Below, in pieces: positions 17,436 to 25,138 of a stretch of 64,000 nt of DNA. The position numbers were made by a program, and so were the translations under genes. The stretch's first letter is position 1, and the number at the start of each line of letters is the position of its first letter. The notes under the pieces were generated by a model, which was given only the letters and a program-made list of their open reading frames with translations, ran no database searches and was not told the origin of the DNA. Source of the stretch: a bacterium (lineage in GTDB: Bacteria; Vulcanimicrobiota; Xenobia; Xenobiales; JADMJV01); assembly GCA_018266105.1 (NCBI GenBank), contig JAFEBA010000044.1:1-64000 (forward strand). The letters run 5' to 3'.

Positions 17436-18101
17436 ATGAGATCGCATCGCCGACAACTGGACCAACGTCTCTGGACGGTGGATTACCCCGACCACAGGGC
17501 CGGGGGATTGCGTCTGGGGGCGCGCACCACATTGATCGAGACGGAGCAAGGTCTTTGGGTTCACTCACCCGGCCCCCCGGGCCCTCACCTTTCCGACCTG
17601 GCCGCTCCCTTCGCCCTGATTGCGCCCAACAGTCTGCATTATCTATACATAGCCGAAACTTCACGCAGCTTTCCTCTGGCCCAGGTCTTTGCTCCGCCGG
17701 AATTGCTGGCCAAGGTCCCCCTGCAGGCTCAACTCTTGACCTCAAGCCCGAGTGCCGACATTGAATACCTGCCCCTGGATGGATTAGGAAGTTTGGGAGA
17801 ATGGGTTTTCTTGCATCGGCCCAGCCGGACCCTCATCGTCACCGACCTGGTCTTTCACTTGAAAGACAGTCCCGACTTCTGGACCCGTCTCATCATGCGG
17901 TGCAACGGGGTCTACGGGCGTCTCGGACCAAGCCGTATCTTCCGCACCTTGTTCGTCAAAAGCCGGCAAGACCTCAAGAGTTCAATCGGGCGCGTGCTGG
18001 ATTGGGATTTCGACCGCCTGGTGCTGGCCCACGGTGAGATCCTGGAAACAGGCGCCAAGGACGCTCTGCGCAAAGCCTTTTGCTGGCTCGGACCTCTCTG
18101 A
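17436..18101 (+). CDS. DUF4336 protein, metallo-beta-lactamase-like fold
   Basis: The 221-residue product matches the DUF4336 pattern: an N-terminal strand region (TTLIETEQGLWVHSPG), the phrase ALIAPNSLHYLY, then FLHRPSRTLIVTDLVFHL and a late VLAHGEIL. The family resembles metallo-beta-lactamase-fold proteins; the reaction is unknown. The classical HxHxDH motif is absent, and likely metal-site remnants are the Asp of VTDLVF and the His of LAHGE. There is no ribosome site, and the promoter places transcription start at the ATG, so a leaderless mRNA is likely. It is divergent from, and probably controlled by, the MarR regulator. Confidence 0.78.
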   Translation: MRSHRRQLDQRLWTVDYPDHRAGGLRLGARTTLIETEQGLWVHSPGPPGPHLSDLAAPFALIAPNSLHYLYIAETSRSFPLAQVFAPPELLAKVPLQAQLLTSSPSADIEYLPLDGLGSLGEWVFLHRPSRTLIVTDLVFHLKDSPDFWTRLIMRCNGVYGRLGPSRIFRTLFVKSRQDLKSSIGRVLDWDFDRLVLAHGEILETGAKDALRKAFCWLGPL

Positions 18102-18132
18102 ATCGATACCTGGCTAACCCAGAGGCTGCGAG

Positions 18133-20046
18133 CTACAGATCGAGGACCACAGGTTGGTCATCCACGGCCGCCGGGCGGGGACGAGCTGAACACAGCAAGA
18201 TGTGACCTGGAAGCACTTCGAATGAAGGTTTTCGCAGGTAATCGACCTGGCCTGAAATCAGGCGGCAGCTGCAGGAGCCGCAGGCTCCCGAGCGGCAACT
18301 GAAAGGGGCGTCAATGCCGTTTGCCTCGGCCAGCTCAAGCAGGCTTCCACCGGTCCAACTGGCCACTCTTTGTGCACTTCGGAACTCGACTGCCCGGGCT
18401 TGTTCCAGTTCGAGCTCAAGAGCTGCGCCAAAAGTCTCGAAACGAATTTGACCCTTAGGGACGCCAAGAGCTTTCAACCCGGTGACGAGAGATCGAAGAA
18501 ATCCTCGCGGGCCACACAAGTAGAAGTCGTAGTTGCCAAAAGGTAAGACGGACTGCAGCCACTCAATGTCCACTCGACCACGGCTGGAGTCTTCACCGGA
18601 CTGACTGTAACGGAACTGGATCTGGACCTGGGGCGTTTTCAGGGCCTCGACTTCTGAACGAAGAGCGTGGTCAGCGACACTTCGGGCTCCGTGCAGAAAA
18701 TAGACCCGACGTTCAGGGCTCTGTTGAACCAGGTACTGCAGCATCGCGACCATAGGCGTGACTCCGACACCAGCGCTCACGAGCACAACAGGCCTCTCGG
18801 ACTCGGTGTCCAGAACAAAGTCGCCGGCGGGCGCCCTCGCCTGCAGTCGATCTCCGACTCTCACCCGATCGTGCAGGTAAACGGAAGCCAAGCCCATCTC
18901 TTGGCGCTTCACGGTGAGGCGCAGTTGCGACTTTCCGGGAGCCTGCGAAAGACTGTAGGTTCGAACAAGTGGAGCTTCACCGGCCGCAACCGGCAGGTAA
19001 ATCGGCAAATGCTGCCCGGGCATGAAGTCCGGCAGCTTCCCACTGGTCGGGGATAAGTAAAAAGACTGAATCGAACGGCTTTCCCGAGCAATTTTTGTGA
19101 CCACATACTCGGTCGCGACAGGCGCGTTCCATTGTCCCGTCTCCTCGAGGCTGGGCGAGAACTCGTCAAATTCCCAAGTAAATGGAAATGCCCCCTCCAC
19201 CAGTCGCCACTCCACAACCCTCAGGCGCACCAATCTCTGAGCTCCTGCAAATGCTTCGACCTGGGCTCCCCCCCAAACAATCTCGGTCTGTGTGGTCATA
19301 TACAGAACATCTCCCGTTTGAAAATCAAAGAAGAGAAGTCCCGCTTTGGGATTAACCAACAAGTTGCCAATCGTATTGAAATGATTGTTGCCGCTAAAAT
19401 CCGGAAACACCAGCATTTCGTCGTCTTCGACGCGGACAAAACCGGGTTTGCCGCCCCTGTGCGAAACATCCGTGCCCTGCTGAGAGTAAGTGGAAGCGAT
19501 AAAGAAGGTATCCGCACTTTCGATGAGAGACTTGACCTGATCAGTCAGTCTGGTCCCTTGGCTCAACACGGCGGCTCGAGCCTCCGTCCAGTTCAAACGA
19601 CGCTTCTGAATATACTGAGGGCAGTTTCCGAAACTCTGGCACACTTTCACCTCGAAACCAGCCGGGCCAACAGAGACCACCTCGCCATTCATGCGATTGC
19701 GGCGTCGAGTATGGAATTCCAGCCCCAGTAAACCCAACTGAGCCCCATTCCAAAGGCCTTCTGCCAAGGGGTCGTAAGGCAAAAGGGAGGTGGTGAAAAC
19801 GAGTTTGCGAGGCTCGGGAGAGGTCACAAAGCCGGGCCTGCCAACCACCACGGAGGCCCAGGGCTGACCTTTGGGATCGACAGAGCCCACCAGCAAGAGC
19901 GGCAGCTGGTTGTAGAACTGTCGATGCTGCTCCGGCATAAAATCTCGAACCATTTGCTGACCGAGCCTCTCGGCACGCTCGCGGACCCCGGCTCGTATTT
20001 GGGCCTCCTGTTCCCCCTGGTGAAATGGCGAGGAATTCTGTGACAT
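18133..20046 (-). CDS. PNPOx-like / ferredoxin-NADP reductase / 2Fe-2S ferredoxin fusion flavoprotein
   Basis: From ATG 20046 (preceded by AAGGAG) the product is 637 residues with three parts. The first 290 residues are a pyridoxamine-phosphate-oxidase-like split barrel, found in FMN or heme-binding proteins. Next is a ferredoxin-reductase module with FAD-binding RTYSLSQAP and NAD(P)-binding VVLVSAGVGVTPMVAML. The C-terminus is a plant-type 2Fe-2S ferredoxin domain with CRSGACGSCSC and a fourth Cys in LLCSARP. Electrons would run from NAD(P)H through FAD and 2Fe-2S to the barrel cofactor or an outside acceptor. It ends a redox operon with GST, glutaredoxin and DUF1348 genes downstream of a LysR gene, so a role in electrophile or oxidant detoxification is inferred. 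Confidence 0.88.
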   Translation of the reverse strand: MSQNSSPFHQGEQEAQIRAGVRERAERLGQQMVRDFMPEQHRQFYNQLPLLLVGSVDPKGQPWASVVVGRPGFVTSPEPRKLVFTTSLLPYDPLAEGLWNGAQLGLLGLEFHTRRRNRMNGEVVSVGPAGFEVKVCQSFGNCPQYIQKRRLNWTEARAAVLSQGTRLTDQVKSLIESADTFFIASTYSQQGTDVSHRGGKPGFVRVEDDEMLVFPDFSGNNHFNTIGNLLVNPKAGLLFFDFQTGDVLYMTTQTEIVWGGAQVEAFAGAQRLVRLRVVEWRLVEGAFPFTWEFDEFSPSLEETGQWNAPVATEYVVTKIARESRSIQSFYLSPTSGKLPDFMPGQHLPIYLPVAAGEAPLVRTYSLSQAPGKSQLRLTVKRQEMGLASVYLHDRVRVGDRLQARAPAGDFVLDTESERPVVLVSAGVGVTPMVAMLQYLVQQSPERRVYFLHGARSVADHALRSEVEALKTPQVQIQFRYSQSGEDSSRGRVDIEWLQSVLPFGNYDFYLCGPRGFLRSLVTGLKALGVPKGQIRFETFGAALELELEQARAVEFRSAQRVASWTGGSLLELAEANGIDAPFSCRSGACGSCSCRLISGQVDYLRKPSFEVLPGHILLCSARPRPAAVDDQPVVLDL

Positions 20047-20126
20047 ATTCTTCTCCTTTGCCTCCTCCCAAACGCGGGCCGATGACGAGGCCATCGACAC
20101 GCGTTTGTAGAGGGAAGTCAGACTGT

Positions 20127-20417
20127 CTAGCCGGCGGAGCGAGGCTCTTCCACGGTTGTCCCCGCCCTTAAGGGCAGCACCTGGGTTAACGGCCCCTGAC
20201 GGCGGAGAGCGGACAGGTCGTCGAATCCTCCGATATTGCGGCCGTCCAAGAAAATCTGAGGCACAGTGCGGCGACCGCTACGCGAGACCATTTCCTGCTC
20301 TCTCTCCAGGTCCTGGGTGATGTCGATTTCGCTGTAATCTACATTCTCGGCTTTCAGCAGGGCCTTGGCATTTCTGCAATAGGGACACCAGTCTTTTGTA
20401 TAAATCTCGATATTCAC
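20127..20417 (-). CDS. grxC: Glutaredoxin (GrxC-like)
   Basis: The 96-residue product is a class I glutaredoxin with the dithiol active site C11-P-Y-C14, the cis-Pro motif TVPQIF and the glutathione-binding GGFDDL. It reduces disulfides and glutathionylated proteins in the cytoplasm using glutathione. The start is GTG 20417, preceded by GAGGA. It lies between the GST gene (30 bp upstream) and the flavoprotein gene (80 bp downstream) in the same direction. The C-terminal dozen residues are longer than in E. coli Grx3. Confidence 0.93.
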   Translation of the reverse strand: MNIEIYTKDWCPYCRNAKALLKAENVDYSEIDITQDLEREQEMVSRSGRRTVPQIFLDGRNIGGFDDLSALRRQGPLTQVLPLRAGTTVEEPRSAG

Positions 20418-20447
20418 GTTCTTTTCCTCAAATTCATGGGGTAATTC

Positions 20448-21059
20448 TTAAGCCTGAGCGGTCGGGCTCAGCCTGACGGCCAGGAAATGGGGCAGAGCTT
20501 CCAACCGGGCGATCCATGAGCGTACTTTGGGATAATTCTCCAAGGACACCCCTCCGTCGGGAGCAAGCGCGACATAGCTGTAGACGGCCACGTCCGCGAC
20601 CGTCGGTCGATCTGAAGCCAGGAAATCACGGGAGGAAAGATGTGCCTCCAGCAGGCCGAGCAGCTTGTGCGCTTTGCTCAAGGCCGCCGTGTAGTCAAGT
20701 TGCGCGCCGAAAAGCTTCACCAGTCTCGCCGCTCCGGGCCCGGCCGCAACCTCGCCCGAGGCCACCGAGAGCCATTTCTGAACTTGGGCCTGTGCCAGCG
20801 CATCGCTCGGCAGCCATTCCGGGCCGTACTTGCGAGCGAGGTACACCAGAATCGCGGTGGAGTCGCTCAGGGTGACCTCTTGGTCGACCAGGACCGGCAC
20901 CTGACCAAAAGGATTGAGCTTGAGAAAGCGCTCGCCTTGGTGCTCCCCGGCCATCAGGTCCACGTCCACCAATTCGTAGTCCCTTTGCAGCAGAGACAAG
21001 AAGGTTTCCACTCGGTGCGAGTGGCCGGAAAGAGGGTGGCGGTAAAGTTTCATTTTCAT
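20448..21059 (-). CDS. Glutathione S-transferase
   Basis: The 203-residue product has the two GST domains: a thioredoxin-like N-terminus (LYRHPLSGHSHRVETFLSLL, LNPFGQVPVLVD, DSTAILVYLA with the glutathione-binding Ser) and a helical C-terminus (RPTVADVAVYSYVALAPDGG). Layout resembles the bacterial beta/theta-like GSTs. AAGGAG eight bases before ATG 21059 supports the start. It is the second full gene of the redox operon, next to a glutaredoxin, which implies a glutathione-using cell. Confidence 0.92.
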   Translation of the reverse strand: MKMKLYRHPLSGHSHRVETFLSLLQRDYELVDVDLMAGEHQGERFLKLNPFGQVPVLVDQEVTLSDSTAILVYLARKYGPEWLPSDALAQAQVQKWLSVASGEVAAGPGAARLVKLFGAQLDYTAALSKAHKLLGLLEAHLSSRDFLASDRPTVADVAVYSYVALAPDGGVSLENYPKVRSWIARLEALPHFLAVRLSPTAQA

Positions 21060-21124
21060 GGGATACTCCTTAATTTCTAAAAGAAAGATGTTGCGGCTAA
21101 GGCGCGCAAAAACTGGGCGAATGG

Positions 21125-21526
21125 CTAACTCAGTTGACGCTCATCAGGTTGGATGGCCACGTCATTGATACTGGCGGTCCTCCTGGACATCAAGCCGCTG
21201 GATGCGAACTCCCAATGCTCCAGGCCGTGAGAACGGAACCAGTTGCCGCTGGCGTCGTGCCATTCATAGGCGAACTGGACAGCGATCCGGTCCGCGGAGA
21301 AAAGGAACAACTCTTTGCGTAACCGGTAATCCAGCTCCCGCTCCCACTTGCGGTGAAGAAAGGCTTCGATTTCGTCCCGACCCTTGAGGAACAGGTGGCG
21401 ATTCCGCCACTGGCTATCCAGAGTGTAAGCCTGAACAACCTTGGCCGGGTCTCGAGTATTCCAGAGGTCCTGAGCAACTTGAACTTTGCTTTGGGCCGCG
21501 ACCAGGTCAAACGGCGGCTTCAGCAT
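21125..21526 (-). CDS. DUF1348 NTF2-like (SnoaL-fold) protein
   Basis: The 133-residue product carries the DUF1348 hallmarks: KVQVAQDLWNTRDPAKV, YTLDSQWRNR, FLHRKWERELDYRLRKELF, FAYEWHDASGNW and RRTASINDV. The family is a small alpha+beta NTF2-like fold of unknown reaction, often found near glutathione or stress genes. Its ATG overlaps the stop of a 26-codon upstream ORF by one base (TGATG), so translation is probably coupled to that small ORF. Confidence 0.9.
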   Translation of the reverse strand: MLKPPFDLVAAQSKVQVAQDLWNTRDPAKVVQAYTLDSQWRNRHLFLKGRDEIEAFLHRKWERELDYRLRKELFLFSADRIAVQFAYEWHDASGNWFRSHGLEHWEFASSGLMSRRTASINDVAIQPDERQLS

Positions 21527-21606
21527 CAGGCACCCCCAGTTGCCCTGGGCAACTCAGCCCGGGCGGGAGTGTCAGCTTGCTTGCGGATGATGGAGATACG
21601 ACTCAT
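21526..21606 (-). CDS. 26-codon ORF coupled to DUF1348 gene
   Basis: ATG 21606 is preceded by a strong Shine-Dalgarno, GAGGAG. The ORF encodes 26 residues (MSRISIIRKQADTPARAELP then RATGGA) and stops at TGA 21528-21526, whose last base is the A of the DUF1348 ATG. This is the first ORF of the redox operon. The peptide is basic and has no membrane segment. It may be a regulatory leader or a translation-coupling device; the DUF1348 family does not normally carry such an N-terminus, so a frameshifted start is less likely. Confidence 0.6.
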   Translation of the reverse strand: MSRISIIRKQADTPARAELPRATGGA

Positions 21607-21756
21607 ATTGACTCCTCAGGTCGGGTGTTAATTTTGGGAGGACCCTTCGTCCCTGACCTGTTCCTGAGGATACCCTTAACGATGAGCGCAATAAATGGGG
21701 AATAAAACATTTGACTATTGCTTCAGGAGAAATTATCTTGCCGCACAGGGCCTTGT

Positions 21757-22656
21757 TTAGCTCAGAGCGGGAAGCTGGCGCAGTCGCCTCACGAGGAAGT
21801 CGACGAAGGCCCGAACTTTGGCGGAAACCTTGTGTCCCTCCTGATGCAGAACATAGATGGGCCAGGGCTCGGGCTCAAATTCAGGGAGTACGATTTGTAG
21901 CTGCCCGCGGGAGAGTTCCTCAACAATTTGATAAGAGAGCACCCGGGTCAAGCCCCAACCGGCCACAGCGGCACGAATGGCCTCGATATTGGAGCTGACC
22001 GTAAGCGGGCAGGAGACGGGTTGCCGTAATTTATCCAGGCCGTGGCTGAATTCGAGATGGGCGGCTGATCCCAGACCAGATGACAGACAGAGTCGATGGC
22101 GGTTCAGCTCGGCTGGATGAGCAGGCACGCCGTGCTTCTCCAAATAACCAGGAGAGGCGCATAAAACCCTGCGGGTCTGTCCCACTCGCGAAGCAATCAA
22201 GGCGGAGTCCGCCAACTGACCGATCCGCAACGCCACGTCCAGGCCCTCGTCGAGCAAATTGACCACCCGGTCGACAAACAGCGTCCGTCCACGCACCTCA
22301 GGGTACAGATCCAAAAAATCCAGCAAAGCGGGCAGCACGAAGGTCTGGCCAAAGAGCACTGGAGCAGTCACATGAAGAGTGCCCCGAGGAGCGCGGTAAG
22401 AACCGCTGGTGGATTCCTCAGCTTCTTGCAAATCGCTGAGGATCCGTCGACAGTCCTCCAGGTAGCTGGTGCCGACCTCCGTCAACCTGACCTGTCGAGT
22501 GGTCCGATGCAAAAGCTTGACGTCCAGGCGTTTTTCCAAAGCAGCAATGGCTCGAGTGACGGCCGGTGGGGAAAGATCAAACAGACGAGCTGCTTCCTGA
22601 AACGACCCGTTGTCCGCTACCGCTACAAACAGGCTCATCGCCTGAAATCTTTCCAT
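21757..22656 (-). CDS. LysR-family transcriptional regulator
   Basis: The 299-residue product has the LysR winged helix at the N-terminus (FVAVADNGSFQEAARLFDLS, PPAVTRAIAALEKRL, LLHRTTRQVRLTEVG) and a periplasmic-binding-like effector domain from about residue 90. It belongs to the subgroup close to DhcR/CrgA-like regulators that often control glutathione or quinone stress genes. It is encoded just upstream of the redox operon in the same direction, 150 bp from the small ORF, and divergent from DoxX. Control of the redox operon is inferred. Confidence 0.93.
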   Translation of the reverse strand: MERFQAMSLFVAVADNGSFQEAARLFDLSPPAVTRAIAALEKRLDVKLLHRTTRQVRLTEVGTSYLEDCRRILSDLQEAEESTSGSYRAPRGTLHVTAPVLFGQTFVLPALLDFLDLYPEVRGRTLFVDRVVNLLDEGLDVALRIGQLADSALIASRVGQTRRVLCASPGYLEKHGVPAHPAELNRHRLCLSSGLGSAAHLEFSHGLDKLRQPVSCPLTVSSNIEAIRAAVAGWGLTRVLSYQIVEELSRGQLQIVLPEFEPEPWPIYVLHQEGHKVSAKVRAFVDFLVRRLRQLPALS

Positions 22657-22982
22657 GCTGACGGCTCCCTAAAGCTCCCCACACCCGCGGTCGCGTCCCT
22701 GACGAGACCCAAGAAAGTCGCAGACAGCGACCCTCCAGACTCCAATAGACGATCTGAGCCATTAGCCAGTCAAATCCAATGGAAGATATCGAATATCCTT
22801 CAGCAACAATGACACCGGTTCCTTCGTTCGCAAGCTGCCCCTGGCCGTCGGGCAGCCTGAAAAAAGGACATAACAATCCTGCCAAATCCATGCTTGTGGA
22901 CCTGGTCGAACGCGCTCCGCCAAAACCATGAAAAATATTGGTCCGGCTGGAACGATCGAACCGCCTGGCACATTGTGGGGCC
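22657..22982. other. Divergent intergenic region between LysR and DoxX genes
   Basis: This 326-bp stretch holds no gene that I can support. It should contain the promoters of the LysR gene (minus strand) and DoxX gene (plus strand), but I see no convincing -35/-10 pair or long inverted repeat in it. Confidence 0.4.
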
Positions 22983-23468
22983 ATGCAAAAACTCAATGCT
23001 CTTCTCAAACTCTGGGACCGATTGCTGGTCTGGGCGGTCAGCCTGCCGGCTCTCGCCACGCGAATGACCCTTGGCTTCGGCTTCTATCTGACCGGGAAAG
23101 GCAAACTGGAGCACCTTGATAACCTGGTTGCCTTTTTCAACGAACTCCACATTCCGCTGGCGTCCTATCAGGCTCCAATGGTCGCTCGTATCGAATACTA
23201 CGGGGCCATTCTCTTGTTGATCGGGCTCTATACACGCTTCTCCGCTCTTCTGCTGGCCGGCACCATGATGGTTGCCTTAATGACGGCCGATAAAGCTGAC
23301 TTTCTGGCCAGTTGGAGCACCGAATCAGAGAAAGTGCCAACCGAAATCACCGCCTACGCCTACTTGCTGCTGCTGCTCTGGCTTGTGGTCAACGGTGGAG
23401 GAGTTCTCAGTCTGGACGCGCTTTGCAATAAACTCTTCGGCTTAAGAAAGTCAGAGCCGACCACCTAG
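22983..23468 (+). CDS. DoxX-family membrane protein
   Basis: The 161-residue product has four hydrophobic segments, including YYGAILLLIGLYTRFSALLL and YAYLLLLLWLVV, and the DoxX-type loop TRMTLGFGFYLTGKGKLEHL. DoxX proteins are small inner-membrane proteins linked to quinone or thiol oxidative stress; the exact reaction is unsettled. ATG 22983 is preferred over 22938, whose extra 15 residues are charged and unlike the family. The nearby LysR/GST/glutaredoxin operon on the other strand suggests a shared redox theme. Confidence 0.85.
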   Translation: MQKLNALLKLWDRLLVWAVSLPALATRMTLGFGFYLTGKGKLEHLDNLVAFFNELHIPLASYQAPMVARIEYYGAILLLIGLYTRFSALLLAGTMMVALMTADKADFLASWSTESEKVPTEITAYAYLLLLLWLVVNGGGVLSLDALCNKLFGLRKSEPTT

Positions 23469-23531
23469 AGACGGCGAATCCTGAGCCAAGACTCTCGGAC
23501 TACGGTTGCTTCTGAAACGACTCGCTCTGGC

Positions 23532-23537
23532 TATAAT
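23532..23537 (+). promoter_or_regulatory. -10 box just before the second ECF sigma gene
   Basis: A perfect TATAAT lies seven bases before ATG 23545. Transcription would begin at or next to the start codon. No Shine-Dalgarno is present and no strong -35 is seen at 17-18 bases. Confidence 0.55.
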
Positions 23538-23544
23538 CGGTGCG

Positions 23545-24156
23545 ATGAACTCCGAGAGCAAAGAAAAGCGGTTTGAGCGAGAGGCGCTGACCCACTGGGA
23601 GGCGGTTCGCGCCTTTGCCTGCCGGCTGACTCCCGATGAGGAGGAGCGTCTCGATTTGGTGCAGACCTGTTTCGAAAACGCCTGGCGCTGCTTTGACCAG
23701 TTCCAGAGCGGAACGCGCTGCCGATCCTGGCTCTTCAAGATTCTCTACAACGCTTTTCGCATGGGTCGGAGACGGGCCTCTCGCAAGCGCGAGGTCGTAG
23801 GGCTGCTCAAAGAGCATCTGCATCGAAGCTATTTTTCTTCGGCCAGTCCTCGCTCGGCCGAATCAGCCGCGTTGGATTGGAGGTTGGAGCACGAAACCTG
23901 CACCGCGCTTCGCAACCTGAATCTGGCCCATCGGTCCATCGCGTTTAAGGCCTGGTTGGGACAGGAGAGTTATCAAGAAATTTCCACCCAACTTGGGATC
24001 CCGATCGGCACCGTTCGCTCCCGGCTCAGCCGTGCTCGTCACCAAATTCTCGGCAGCCTGGCCGGGCTCAGGAGCTCTTCAACCCCTTGCGAAACTCGCG
24101 AACGCTCCTCCCAAAGCGCCGGCGGAAAGCTCGGGAAAGGGAGGACTCGTCACTGA
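23545..24156 (+). CDS. ECF-type RNA polymerase sigma factor
   Basis: From ATG 23545 the product is 203 residues with sigma region 2 (ERLDLVQTCFENAWRCFDQF, RSWLFKILYNAFRMGRR) and region 4 helix-turn-helix SYQEISTQLGIPIGTVRSRL. No anti-sigma gene follows; the next gene is a convergent AraC regulator whose 3' end overlaps by 89 bp. The 30-residue basic tail after region 4 lies in that overlap. TATAAT directly upstream and the lack of a ribosome site suggest a leaderless transcript. The regulon is unknown. Confidence 0.88.
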   Translation: MNSESKEKRFEREALTHWEAVRAFACRLTPDEEERLDLVQTCFENAWRCFDQFQSGTRCRSWLFKILYNAFRMGRRRASRKREVVGLLKEHLHRSYFSSASPRSAESAALDWRLEHETCTALRNLNLAHRSIAFKAWLGQESYQEISTQLGIPIGTVRSRLSRARHQILGSLAGLRSSSTPCETRERSSQSAGGKLGKGRTRH

Positions 24157-25045
24157 ATCCGGTTTCCCGGGCGACCGACTCAAGACCATGTTCTCCAGAC
24201 TCGATAAGATGCAGGGCTCGCCACAATCTCCACTCCGTCACGTAACTGATCGGCGTCACTCCTACCCTGCGATGGAAGCGCTCGGCAAAAGCCGTGCGCG
24301 ACAGTCCCGCCTGTCGCGCCATTTCCGCAACAGTCCAGTCGGCCTCAGGTCTCTGGTGAATGCGCTCAAGACAGGGGCCTAGATACGGATCTCCCAGGGC
24401 CTGGGTCACTCCCAAGTGATCTCCCTCATCCTGCAGCCAGTGTGCGAGAATCTCCAGGAACAACAAATCAAAAAGCTTGTCCAGTACCGACTCGTAGCCG
24501 GCTTCGCGCCTTTCCACTTCTTCTTCAAGCTGTTCCAGGTAGTTCTGGATCCAGGCCAGAGGTTCACCATTCTCCCCTGGTATCACCAGAGCCACTGGTA
24601 GGTGGCGGTAGACTGGATGATAGGCCAGGTTCCCCACCTGGAACACGCCACAAATCATTTTGCAGCCTGGCGGCTGGCCGGGGTGGTGTCGGATAATGGA
24701 ATGGGCCGTTACCGGTTGAGTGCGCAATATAAAATCAGCCAGATTCTCTGGCTCCAGTTCGGGGTGACTGCATACGACATGCTCGCTTCCCCACGGAAGA
24801 AAGATCAGATCTCCCTGCTCAAGGTGGTAGCGCTGCTGCGTGGCAGGCAAACACACTTCCCCACGGCCCGAGGCCAGCAGATGAAAGGAGGAATGGGTCC
24901 CGGCACCGGCCCGGATGGACCAGGGCAAGCCAAGAAGGCTGTAATAGTAGTTTCGCTTCAGGATGGTCAGGCCATCGGCCCAACTGTGAGAAAGGTTTGG
25001 CTGTAGGGTTTGCTGCAGCGGAACTGCAGCCCGTTTCGATCGCAT
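24068..25045 (-). CDS. AraC-family regulator with N-terminal cupin domain
   Basis: The 325-residue product (from ATG 25045; TTG 25096 is an alternative) has an N-terminal cupin_6-type sensor (SSFHLLASGRGEVCL, LEQGDLIFLPWGSEHVV) and two complete C-terminal helix-turn-helix units (VAEMARQAGLSRTAFAERF and LESVARETGFSDESSLSRAF). This subgroup often regulates oxidoreductase or short-chain dehydrogenase genes. It is divergent from a second, shorter cupin-AraC gene at 25139 and convergent, with 89 bp overlap, with the ECF sigma gene. Confidence 0.9.
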   Translation of the reverse strand: MRSKRAAVPLQQTLQPNLSHSWADGLTILKRNYYYSLLGLPWSIRAGAGTHSSFHLLASGRGEVCLPATQQRYHLEQGDLIFLPWGSEHVVCSHPELEPENLADFILRTQPVTAHSIIRHHPGQPPGCKMICGVFQVGNLAYHPVYRHLPVALVIPGENGEPLAWIQNYLEQLEEEVERREAGYESVLDKLFDLLFLEILAHWLQDEGDHLGVTQALGDPYLGPCLERIHQRPEADWTVAEMARQAGLSRTAFAERFHRRVGVTPISYVTEWRLWRALHLIESGEHGLESVARETGFSDESSLSRAFRRRFGRSVREFRKGLKSS

Positions 25046-25138
25046 AGTTGCAGAATGGCCACATCGACTGAAAGGTTCCGCTATTGATGAGTCCAAAAGA
25101 ACATACCGATCGTCCAGATTTCCCAGGGCTCTGAGATT

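Noticed and set aside
22950..22985. Sigma-54-like GG/GC elements before the DoxX gene
   Set aside because: TGGCAC is present, but the GC at the right -12 distance is not, so spacing fails.
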